Positions 53,774 through 64,000 of a DNA stretch of 64,000 bases are shown here, piece after piece (the stretch's first letter is position 1; each line of letters begins with the position of its first letter). The notes under the pieces were generated by a model. It was not told the DNA's origin, ran no database searches, and saw nothing but the letters and a program-made list of their open reading frames with translations. The position numbers and the translations under genes were made by a program. Source of the stretch: Lineus longissimus (taxonomy: Eukaryota > Nemertea > Pilidiophora > Heteronemertea > Lineidae); contig NC_088317.1 of NCBI RefSeq assembly GCF_910592395.1, forward strand, positions 1,984,001 to 2,048,000, written 5' to 3'.

Positions 53774-55644
53774 GGTGACCTTGTTGCCTAGTTTGTGGTC
53801 TAAACGCTAGGTATTATTATCTAAACGAGCGGGAATTTTGAGTGATGACATTTCACGCGTTCCCGCCAAAAGGCAGACGGCGTTTTGACCCAAATAAGTC
53901 CATTACTCCTTTAACTATCCAGTTGTTGCGCGGGAATTGCGATGTCGCGTCAGAGTAATTAGACGGAGGGGGGAGGGGGGCAACTATTTACAAGCCGAAT
54001 TTCCGGCGCAGGTGGTCATTTTCAGGTCGCAGTTACTACGGTCACTAGCTCTCCTGGAACCTCCCAATCCACTGAGAACAAGAGACATAGTTTTGCGTTA
54101 CATGATCTCAATACGCCCCGTCTAGAATTGAGGCGATATCACACCTTAGAGTAGTGGGTACCACTTAAAAGGTTAAAAGGCGCAGTCGATCGTCAGGGAA
54201 ATATTCTCCGTTCAAATAGATATTGATCAGGGCTGACGTTATGACGTCACGGATTCACCTCAACCCATCAGATTGGAGCTTTTCCAATTCGATGTATCGA
54301 TTATATTGACGTCGACACCGATCAAAAGAAACGAGGGAATTACACTATCTTTAAGATCCCCTCTAAGACCACTGGCGTGCAAAAAAGTTCTAAAGGTTTG
54401 TTAATACGATTTGTACACCCTTTTCTGCTCAGTTAACTCTTTACATCAAATAAAGAAGGGTGCGGAGTGTGGAATAATTGCTGGGGCGAATAAACATTTA
54501 GACTTCATCAACTGCTTTATCTGGTACTTGCACGATTATCTTGCGATATATTTTGGTTCAGTGTTCTATTTCATGTGACAGTCCTCATTTCCGGCGTTAA
54601 CAGTTACTGTCCTCCTGATCACAGTATTAGTCCACTGATCCTTTAAGATCACGCCGTGACAGATACACAGCATACTCTTCCTGAACTCAGGGGCACGACA
54701 ACGAGCTATATCTATCTATTCAAATTAAACTTTATAATTCAATTAGCACAAAACTGTTTATTTTTATTCTCGATGTGATGTGACCGATGGTTTATTATCC
54801 GAATCAAGCCAATGTATCATCTATTTAACCCATCCTCGAATATCAGGATAAGTTGCATGCCTCTCCCCTTCTCCCTCGGTCAGAGCCGAGTGGAAGGCCC
54901 TGAAGCTCGGGATGATTTAAACCACAGTAGCATTCAGAAGTAATGATAACCCTGGGCAGTGCATAATGAGTGCACCATTTTACATTGGTAATAAATATGC
55001 AATTACATCCCATCTGTGAACAATATCTGATGATTACTATTCAAGACATTGTAAAGATCAATATCCACGTCTCAAAAGTCCCTTGAGACACGCAGCTTGT
55101 CAGCTTTTTGCATCTATCCACATGTATTATCTATTTGTCTGTAGCGCTTCTATGCTAAAGGTACAATTATCATTTATCAATGAAATAATTGAACTGGGCA
55201 TGCGCACTTCGTTCTGATGATAAAAATTTCAAAGATGGCCGCTGTCGGAGGCTGGCTGCATCTTCCGTCTATTCATCATGTGTAAACGCCGCGAATATCT
55301 CCTTTCATACGGATTAAACGAATTGTGGCGATAATCTATGTTTTCGGTTTTTATTCAAGCCCAATTCCCGGCCACTGGATGGCTTTTACCCGCCGTGGCG
55401 GGTGCGGAAACTCAGAGGAGATTTCATGCTCCATCTTTGGATTCTGCTGTGCATTTTGTGTACAATCTCCTGTACATCGGGTAGGTCGCGTTGAGATGCA
55501 CGAAACCACCTCACGAAAAACTGGCAGGATTATGAAATCTTAATACAAATCCACACTAGGATTACCGTATGATCTTCCAAACACTTGGATATAGTCAATC
55601 GATGAAATATGACATTTATATTCAAGTATGGTTTGTTGTTACAG
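53774..55644. other. spacer between GPx-b and the NALF-like gene
   Basis: Contains the GPx-b promoter and the 5' part of the NALF-like gene. A short open reading frame starting MCKRREYLLSYGLNELWR (55278) vaguely recalls the vertebrate NALF leader but meets a stop without a donor. Nothing else recognised. Confidence 0.5.
55232..55242 (+). promoter_or_regulatory. YY1 consensus site upstream of the NALF-like gene
   Basis: AAGATGGCCGC, an exact YY1-type motif, in sense orientation 410 bp before the first recognised coding exon. Probably close to a transcription start (inference). Confidence 0.45.
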
Positions 55645-58600
55645 GAAAAACCGATTCGAGATGTTCTGCAAAGATGGCGACGGAGCCTGGCTTCATTGCT
55701 GTTCTTCATAATTTTACTGACAGAAAATTTTGGGTTATCCTCAAGTATCGTTGATCATAGCCTACAAATACCCAATTCTACTGCCCGGATATTAAGAGAT
55801 TACTGGGGGATTACGAATTTTCCTATATTTTCTCGGACCCCATTGCTAGATCAGTGCCTTGTCATGAATAGGAAACTGAGTAAGAAAATGTGTGCTATGA
55901 AACCAAAGCTGAGACAAAAAGATATCAGGAAGACCCACCTAAGTTTCTGTAGTTTTTATAATGTATATAATATCATTGAATTCATGGATTCATCTAAGGG
56001 CAATGATAGTAGTGACAAGTGTATCACAGGTACTGCTCAGTCATGTCAAAATTGCTTAGAGGAGATAGAGGACTTGGATAATGCGCTGTATGCAATGTTC
56101 TGTGCTTTTGAGGAGGTTTTATCTCGATATGACTGTGAACATCAATTCTCGGCACACTTCAACTGTAATGACTGTAAGGTATGTATCAGCCAGCCAGGGA
56201 AAGGTATAACTTATCTATTGATGTGTAAAGGTGACCCTATGCCTTCAAGTGCTTGCTACTCTAATATGAAATGACACATGGACAGTGTCATGTCTGTTTT
56301 CCTTCCATATCATCCCTTATCTTAATATTTGTTGTACTAGGAGTTAACCCATGACCTTTTCAGAAACACTACATCAACTTGTAGAAATTAGTATCATTTG
56401 TGAGGGGTACCTTACATATCGACATTTACAAAGTACATCCACTGATCCAGTGTATTTGCACTTGTTTATTATGTAATGTGACATTTCTTGAATGCCTCTG
56501 GCTATAAAATTGAATCAGTAACCTACTGTAAGTGTAAAGCTGGCCATGCAGGGTAGAATTAAATGAAGTCAATAATGATATTGCCAGTGGCAGGGGCGTA
56601 CAATGTAGCTACATATAGCAGGGGGGAGGGGGGGTGGCAGAAGTCACCAAATAATGTGTTTTTGACCATGTCTTTGGTGGAAACATTTCAGAGCATGTCA
56701 TTTTGCCCCCCCCCCCAAGATAATTTTACCCCCTCGAGAACAAAAGCTTCATTTAGCTACTCCCTTGAGTGGTTATACTTATAGTGGGATCATTTGTGCT
56801 ACAGCCTAACCAGCATCTAGTTGGAATTCGCCCACATGCTTTTTTGTACTATGTATCTCTTGGCAACCCACAACCAATTTCAAAAGCCCCAACACATCCA
56901 TCTAGTGACGGTTCCATGATGATGTGGTTTATGTCACTAGTGGCTTCAGTCTCTCATTATGATACAGCAGAGTCGTTCCAAAGAAAAAAACTTAAAAGAA
57001 GAATATCGATTGCGGTTTGATACATTCTAGGATTTTTTATTTAATTTCATAATGAGCGTGAAAAATATCGCTATTTATAAATCAGCAGCAACGCTTCTTA
57101 GTTCTTACTCAACCCTGCTTCAGACTCCTGACTCATCTCCCTTCCATTGATCAACCATCGGTGTAGAAACACACAAGAAAGTACCACTACTTGAATCATG
57201 CAGGTGAAGGAGTGAAAAAGGCTATTGATTGGCTGTGTCCTGGACAGCGTAATTATCGTGATTAAAGGTTTTATAGTGAGATTAAGAGTAATTATCGATC
57301 ATCTTTATCTTTAGGAGAAATTGATAAGATTTGGGTGCTTATGCAGTCATCTTTATGGTCATTTATGGTCATTTTCAAAGCAAGTTTTTTTTTTGTTGTA
57401 ATTACAATGTATGAATATGGAAATAAGTACATGTACTCGTACCTGTACGTTTCCCTCCATACAGAAATTGTTTATTTTTGGTGCAATGTCTTACGCCAGA
57501 CAAGTAATTATGCTATGAGAGATGCAGAGCTTCATCAAGGATTAACGAAGTAGTCAGGTAGAGGTAGCCTCGAGGCTAATGACTGGTAAATCTAGCAATC
57601 ACTTTGGTATGCATCCACATTGGGGATCACCTCATGATTAATTGATTTATTTTCCACATCAAAAACGTTTGGCCTGGAGGAGATGGTTTATCTGTCGCAT
57701 CACAAAAACTTTAAAAAAAAACAAAAGCATGCATCAAGTTGTTGCAGACCAGTATTTGAATTGCCGACATCTGTGATTATTACAGCTGCTGTATGTGCGA
57801 CAAAAGATCTTTTATCTGCAGGTGAAGCTGATATTTCCTGGGTTGTCCAGTGGTCGCTGCGATGATTAATTCATGTAATTGTTATCGCAGGCACAGCGAT
57901 GAACATCTCAAACAAGTGATTGTTGTCCATTTCAGAATCCATTTGCTGGTGATGTTGTGCTGGAGATCACGTCAGAGTTTTTTTTGTGGCGGGTTGCCCC
58001 TGAGATATCAGTCAACTTCGAGATGATCCCTTAGTGGATGAAACCGTATACATGTTCATGTATTCCTTGCTTGCTGTGCAGTCTAGTACTGGTGTAATAC
58101 TAAATAGCTCTCCATCAGGTTGTAATCAGGGTCTCATAAAGACGCTATTCATTCCTAGGTCGTGTGATGATAAACTGCACTTTGATATCAGGGGGCACCC
58201 CTCTTAGACTTGATGTTGATTAGATCGTACTGATGAGCCATCCATACGATACGTGAAGCATTTGTGCTGTGCTGGCGGTTCACTGGCTCCAAATCTACCC
58301 AGTAGAATCAGCATCAACCTCTCCAAGAGTCTCTCACCTCTCCAAAGTCCAAAACTCCAAGTCAAGAAACCGTACAAAGCCAAAAATGTCAAAATCCAAT
58401 GAACGTCAATGCACACTAATACATACTGTTCTTTTTTGGTTCAGCAAAAACTAAACTTCAAAGAAATCCGACCAGTAGTTCGCGCTCCAGAGCCCAAAAC
58501 AATGCTGATATAATACTGTACTGGGAGTGACAAATGCTGTCCATGATTATATTGAGTGTCTTGATTACAGAGGTCAAATTCAATGGAAATGACCTGCGAT

Positions 58601-61600
58601 GTCCCTGCAATACATGTTATAGAGATGGTGTCCTTAGTAGAGAGGTGTCCACTGACATGGTTGAGGGAGGTTCCACTGTATTTACGAATGGACTATAAAT
58701 ATAATCAGCCATCCTGACTCGCTGGTACATTTCATAACACAGTGATTTCCTTGACTCGGCAGGCTCAGGCACTGACGTCCAGGTGATCGATATTCATGCC
58801 TGTCCAATCCAATCCATATCGTGATAATGCCCGCTTTCGTATATTGTCTGAGGCAACCAGTCTGTATTCAGGGGGATACCTCAGGCTGTTGGACAGGATG
58901 TCAAACTTCATCTAGAAAGTCTAAAACTCTTTCATAGTCTGAGGCGACCGAAGCATTTGAGAGATAGCATTCGTATCAAGCGATGCTAAAAGTTGTTCTA
59001 GGTATGCTGATATGTCTGACTATTTGGAGTGATACCTCGGGCAATGTCACTCAGGGTTATTGTCCTCCTGTGGCTGGTGGAGGCTTTGCTTCAAAGTTGT
59101 CTGAGATGACAAGATTATTTGGAGTGATACCTCAGGCAATGTCACTCAGGGTTATTGTCCTCCTGTGGCTGGTGGAGGCTTTGCTTCGAAGTTGTCTGAG
59201 GTGACAAGACTATTTGGAGTGAGACATCCTCTAGTGAAAATTCATCAGTCACTGTGTCAGGGTGTGATAAGCATATTCTGTCTATGTGCCACCTTTTATG
59301 CAAGGCTACCCTGTAGTGTTAGCTAGCTGACAGTAGGTTGTTGGTAGCACATTGTATGATGAGCTATCATGGCTAACTGCTTCCTAGCCGTGGCCTTTTC
59401 ACTCGGTGCGTCCAAATAGATGCAGGCACAGCCAAGATCATCAAACTTCCCAATGAAATCCATATTTTGACTATGCGCCCCCTTTATGCAACACTACCCT
59501 ACATGTAGCTGACGATAGATTATTGGCAGCTGACTGGTTCATAGCCATGGCCTCTTCAGTACGTGCCAGATGAAGTCAAGATCTTCACACTTCCCGATAA
59601 AATCCATCTCCCTAGGCTGTGGCCTCTTTATATGTGAGGCTACCCTCGTTAGCTAGCGGACATGGTGATGGTAGGTAGCATCTTAGCGATGAAAAGGATA
59701 TTGATTCAAGATATCGATGAAGCTTCAGAGGTCACATTCATAACTATGTCGGGTGGTTTGTTATGTATGATGTTTTCACTGCATCATGCTCTGACTGTTC
59801 AACTAGTGAGGTCAGGGGCAAATTATGAAAAGATGAAAACTTTCTTGTTAATGAAGAAAGAGCATTGTATGATGACATTGAGTCCAGTATGAGGCCCTCT
59901 GACCAAGTGTTCAATCAAGAGCGCAGTTTTTTGGCCATGTACACAAGTATAGGGTGCTTCTAATGGCTACTCCTTCAGCTCAAGATGTTTATATTACATT
60001 TATTACTGATTCCATGAAATATAACAGACTTGATATCATTGCAAATGATCCCTAGGTGTAATATTCGCTAAATCTACAAGGATGTAGAATTTATGAATAT
60101 ATGGCTAGAGAATCGGGAATGATAAAGTACGTTATTCTCATCATATATACAGCCTTTTCATTGGCTGATTGCTCGCTCAATTAATGTGTGAAGATGCTGT
60201 GGCGATGATGTATGGCGACAGGATGCGGTATCAGTCATGGCCAGGGGTATTGACTTAAACCGACAAGGAGGCCCAGAGGGATACTTAGACCATAAAATGC
60301 TTGTCCAAATTTGTTCGTTTGCAGAAGTGAGACACAAATGCAGACAAAGTATTATACTACACGATTTATTGGGGTATAGTCTTTTTGGGTTTTGGGCGCG
60401 TAACATACGAACATGTGGGTTGAATCTTAAAGATTGACAATTCTTGTGGCCTTGGGTCGGTCCCTTTGACTTCATTGGCTTCATTTCCATACCACTTCTT
60501 GAATCCTCCGACTATGGTAACCCCTTTGGTACCATGGTTGGTGGCCACTAAGAAGCTGCCGGAAGGACCTTGCACGGCTGTCATATTTTAGCTTTCCATA
60601 TGAAAGCAACAGTGAGAATGCCCCCATGAGCCCTTAAAAACATGTGTTTCTGATGCAGATTCTTGACTAAAAAGTAAGTACGTCAAAAGCGCTAAAATGC
60701 AACCCCCCAAGACCAAAAAGACGCCCCAGTTTAAAGCTACACATGATAACATGCATGTATTTCATTCGTTGAAATATCTTTTGGATGAACGAGAGCAAGA
60801 TAAATCCATCCCATTCAATTCCCCTCGGTCATTATCATCAGTATACAATGCAGCAGCATCTTTCCATCAACCAACCTGAATGATATTTGCCATGGCGATC
60901 ACCAAGGCCGCCTGGCACATTAGGCTGTGACAGTGCGCTATTCCGCTAGTCTTGTGCATGTACTCCAGCGTTGAGACGGCCAGCACACGGCGTACACCTT
61001 CGCTTGGCCACTCTTACAGGTGGTGTTCCGTGGTTGCCAGGAGACTGGCAGTTACTGAATCTCAAGACTTCTGGACGATATACTTCCTCTTACTAAATTG
61101 TCGGTGCTATGCTACAGCGACGTCACGTAATGAATAGCCAGCGTGTAATGTACTGCGTATAGACGACAAAAGGTTCTTTGGTACAATTGGCATACTATCC
61201 TTTGATTGACCCTTTGGTTGTGGTAGTCACTCAGAAGGCTTCAGCAGGATTTTGTGCAAGATAGAGAGATGTCTTGTGGTTTGGATGTTGGACTCATGAA
61301 GTAACACGGAGAAGAGGAGATCACCTGGCTGAGGAAACTGGGTTTGCCAGATTCAAGGAGAAACAAAATTATGGATTTGGTTGAAGTAAACCTTTGGCTC
61401 ATTGTCATTTGAAAGATGGTTGTCATCGTTCCTGAAGTGTTGAAATAAATTATTTGGTGAAAAAACCGTATGAAAGACTATGTCTGATTTGTTGATATTT
61501 GTGGCGTTGAGGTTGACTGGTATGAGTGACACGAGAATCTTGATTGACAGTTTGAGATTCCTATGGGAATCTGCTTCAGTCACGTCTATTGATTTGTGTA

Positions 61601-62841
61601 ACGATGGTGGCTTGGCTGCAGCTATCTTATTCCTCATCCAGCATCTCTGTATGTATCAGGCTGGGGAGTCTGTGTGTGGTTGTTTGTACTACCTTGGTTA
61701 ACCCTTACAAGGCTAAGGTGGCTGGGTAGATGGATTGAGTCATCTGCAATGCAGACGCAGGGGATAATTGCCCCATCATGGATTGGCTATCTATTCTGCG
61801 TTTGAACTATCCTCTATCACTGCATCCAGCACAGTGACACACTACTAATAGTTACCATTCCCTGGGGGCCTTGCTTATTTGTTATTGGTAATTTGGGTAA
61901 GTGCTCCTTCGTCATGGGTCGTTATTTTTAGCAATTTAGGCACCAAGTGACAAGGCAGTCAACCCCCCCCCCCCCCCGTCACGCAACACTTGTGTCCTTG
62001 GCCACAAGTTCTGTGGGTCTGAAAACGGGTTATTTTGGCATTGAGTGGTGTGGCGCAAGACTTTAACAAAAACTGCAAGTCCTGTGCGGAGATGGGTGGC
62101 AACCAGAATGGAACTAAAATACAGCTACATTGAAAAAAGGATACATGGGTTTCAGCTCCCGCGCAATATAAAACCAAAAGTCATTTCCTATGCACGATTG
62201 ATGACCAGATATGAATACCAAGTACTGGTATTGAACCGTATGCGTGGAGAGAACATCAATAAAATCAGTCCTCGATATTCATGAAAAAAGTTTCCTCCTG
62301 AGATTTTGTCACTTCAGGATTACAAACTGTTAAAAAATTCTGTCAAGATTCTGACAGAATGTTGTCAGTCCAAGCAGCGGCACAGATCCTGTGGAAATCT
62401 TGTTAGTGTTATTGATTTCTGTGCAGTTGTACTGTGGTGGTTTTGATGCAGCGTGTGTCTCCTTCATGTAGACATGTCGTGTCTGTAGGTTCTCAAGATT
62501 TCTGAATATCTTGAACCAAACTATAGAGTCCTTGATAGAGAGGGTGTCCATTAGAGAGGGACGTTCCACTGTACTCCCGTAAAATGTAGCCATGGTATGC
62601 ACAAACCTTGGTGGTCGAGATGAACTTACACCTCATTAAACATCATCATATTTTCGTATTTCATTGCAGAATGCTTACAAGGACTGGCTCTGTGCAAGTA
62701 ACATCAAACTTTACGACAGCAAAAAGGGAGAAGTCTGGAAACCATGTCCGTCATACTGTACTGCAGTTGAGCAGCGCTGTCCTTACTTCCTTCCAGATTT
62801 CGATGAACAATATGCAGGGGAATCTACTTTTATATGCAGCA
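55645..62841 (+). CDS. NALF1: NALF1/FAM155-like NALCN channel auxiliary subunit (partial)
   Basis: FAM155 proteins (C. elegans NLF-1, Drosophila Mid1) bind the sodium leak channel NALCN and promote its folding and surface delivery. Two exons found: 55645-56178 and 62670-62841, split by a 6.5-kb intron; they join in phase at NCNDCK-NAYKDWLC. Residues following the acceptor, EKPIRDVLQRWRRSLASLLF, match human NALF1 closely and contain the single hydrophobic segment. The Cys-rich extracellular domain follows (CQNCLEEIEDLDNALYAMF; PCPSYCTAVEQRCPYFLPD). The second exon ends STFICS with a GTAAGT donor, so at least one more exon lies beyond the window or in its last kilobase. The start codon exon was not identified; an in-frame ATG at 55609 precedes the acceptor-like TTACAG and could instead be the start. 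Confidence 0.9.
58560..58678. mobile_element. pogo-like MITE right part
   Basis: Carries ACAGAGGTCAAATTCAATGG, shared with the interior of the element at 20862-21037, and ends GGAGGTTCCACTG-TA. Confidence 0.6.
59021..59222. repeat. 95-bp tandem duplication
   Basis: TATTTGGAGTGATACCTC recurs at 59021 and 59116, and the start of a third unit at 59211. The two full units differ at only a few bases. Confidence 0.85.
62520..62573. mobile_element. pogo-like MITE end
   Basis: GGGTGTCCATTAGAGAGGGA followed by CGTTCCACTG-TA, the right terminus of the same family, 95 bp before the second NALF exon. Confidence 0.5.
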
Positions 62842-64000
62842 GTAAGTATCTAGAGTACAAGGAAAAAAGAATCCAAAATGTGACTCGCTCTACCAAAACT
62901 AGGCGCTTGTCGCATCTAAACTTGGCAGGTTGATACGGACTTGTTGTTCATTTCCCTATTGTAGACCTTTTGTGAAATCTATTACAAACTGATTTGGTTA
63001 CATTTCACCAAAGGTCTACAATAGGGAAATGAACAACAAGTCCGTATCAACCTGTCAAGTTCAGATGCGACAAGCGCCTAGGTTACATTTCACCAAAGGT
63101 CTACAATAGGGAAATGAACAACAAGTCTGTATCAACCTGTCAAGTTCAGATGCGACAAGCGCCTAGTTTTGGTAGAGCGGGTCACAAATATGTGACCCGT
63201 CACAGCAAAACCAGGCGCATGTCACTCTGAGCTTGGTAGGTTGAGACGGACTGTTTGTTCATTTCTCTGTTGTCAGCCTTTTGTGAAATATGAGCAAATC
63301 AATTTCTTCCATTATCTTCTGGTGTCATTTAGGCTCATCTTCTGCGCGACATGCGCCTGGTTTTGCTTAACGGGTCACATATTGAGAAGAAAGCCGAGTG
63401 TCGACAAGAGATTATGTCAGTTGGTTGTCAGAGAGTATACCGCTAGTCACTAAAAAAGTCCTCTCAATCTTTGAATGGTTCTAACGATTGGAGCCCATCA
63501 GCATAACTGTGACCATGACACAATCATGCTGAATCGTGAAAGTTACAATGCAGGATTGCACGCTGATCTGACCATAGCCTGCGTATCCATAGACCGTGCG
63601 CTTGTGGCGTTTTTCTTTGTTCTGCGTCTGCTTGTGACCTACCTGTTGCAAACAGTGAGGTTGGTGGATATTGTCTGCTTGCAGTCTCTATAGTTTAGAA
63701 GAACCTCACCCTTGTTCATCAAGCCTAAATGATACAACAGCGTTATGGAATTCTCAGTACTGAAGCTGTTTAAGGAACAATTGGGATGTTAATGAGTCTT
63801 ATTCTCATCACCAGCACATCACACCAAGTTTATCACACTACGAGATCAGAGCCTGCCAACATGTCATACGTATTTTCAAAACAAGCAATGAAATTAGAGA
63901 ATATGGATGTGTGGAACCTCATGTCTCCTTTCAATCATTAACGATTGGGGCGTTGATGAGGTTCATTCTCATCTCTGCCATATCACACCATGTTAATAAC
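62842..64000. other. next NALF intron or 3' region to the window edge
   Basis: Mostly the foldback/tandem repeat at 62888-63390. The remainder shows no exon matching the last part of FAM155. Confidence 0.5.
62888..63390. mobile_element. foldback repeat with a tandemly copied arm
   Basis: The arm (AAACTAGGCGCTTGTCGCAT ... GACCTTTTGTGAAAT, ~93 bp) is followed by its inverted copy at about 63003-63082 and again at 63084-63177, then by a diverged direct copy at about 63210-63390. GGGTCACA and TGTGACCC occur at the joins. Confidence 0.8.

Larger units (their letters stand above)
56179..62669. other. NALF-like gene intron, 6.5 kb
   Basis: Large intron holding a 95-bp tandem repeat (59021-59222), pogo-like MITE pieces (58560-58678, 62520-62573), poly-G/C runs at 56620, 56707 and 61963, and open frames with no recognised product, the most protein-like on the minus strand at 60366-60584. 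Confidence 0.6.

Noticed and set aside
59021-59222. Duplicated coding exon in the NALF intron
   Set aside because: The two units have no consistent open frame with splice sites; the copy is DNA-level and nearly identical.

Overview
The window is nuclear DNA from an animal, most likely a marine invertebrate. Genes are split into short exons with GT..AG introns of about 0.1-6.5 kb, intergenic DNA is AT-rich, and there are many short interspersed and inverted repeats. Every intact product is a conserved bilaterian protein: two ciliary proteins, an ER co-chaperone, a GCK-III kinase, an ENOX oxidase, a NALCN auxiliary subunit and two selenocysteine-containing glutathione peroxidases. I cannot fix the phylum from sequence alone. 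Compact introns argue against a vertebrate.

Layout: 0-5.8 kb, ENOX1/2-like gene on the minus strand (5' exons not found; 3' end doubtful). 5.8-9.8 kb, repeat-rich spacer. 9.8-13.8 kb, DAW1/WDR69 on the minus strand, complete in 10 exons (415 aa). 14.5-27.4 kb, DZIP1/iguana on the minus strand, 22 exons plus two tandemly duplicated in-frame mini-exons. 28.8-34.5 kb, DNAJC3/P58IPK on the plus strand, complete in 10 exons (497 aa), head-to-head with DZIP1. 35.8-48.2 kb, STK24/25/26 (MST) kinase on the plus strand, 11 coding exons (559 aa) and probably a long 3'UTR. 49.5-51.3 kb and 52.4-53.8 kb, two tandem GPx genes on the minus strand, each with an in-frame UGA at the catalytic position and a SECIS-like hairpin in the 3'UTR. 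55.6 kb to beyond the right edge, NALF1/FAM155-like gene on the plus strand with a 6.5-kb intron.

Exon limits were set by hand from splice signals. Reading phase closes across every junction of DAW1, DZIP1, DNAJC3, the kinase and both GPx genes. In humans, ENOX1, DZIP1, DNAJC3, STK24 and NALF1 all lie on chromosome 13, and DZIP1-DNAJC3 are head-to-head neighbours there too, so the block looks like an old bilaterian linkage group. DAW1 and DZIP1, side by side here, both serve cilia.

The strongest unusual points are the duplicated selenoprotein pair with matching SECIS elements, the duplicated DZIP1 cassette exons, a 250-bp palindrome inside DAW1 intron 1, and a SINE-like fragment with a 5S rRNA-like promoter. 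I found no clearly novel multi-gene system.
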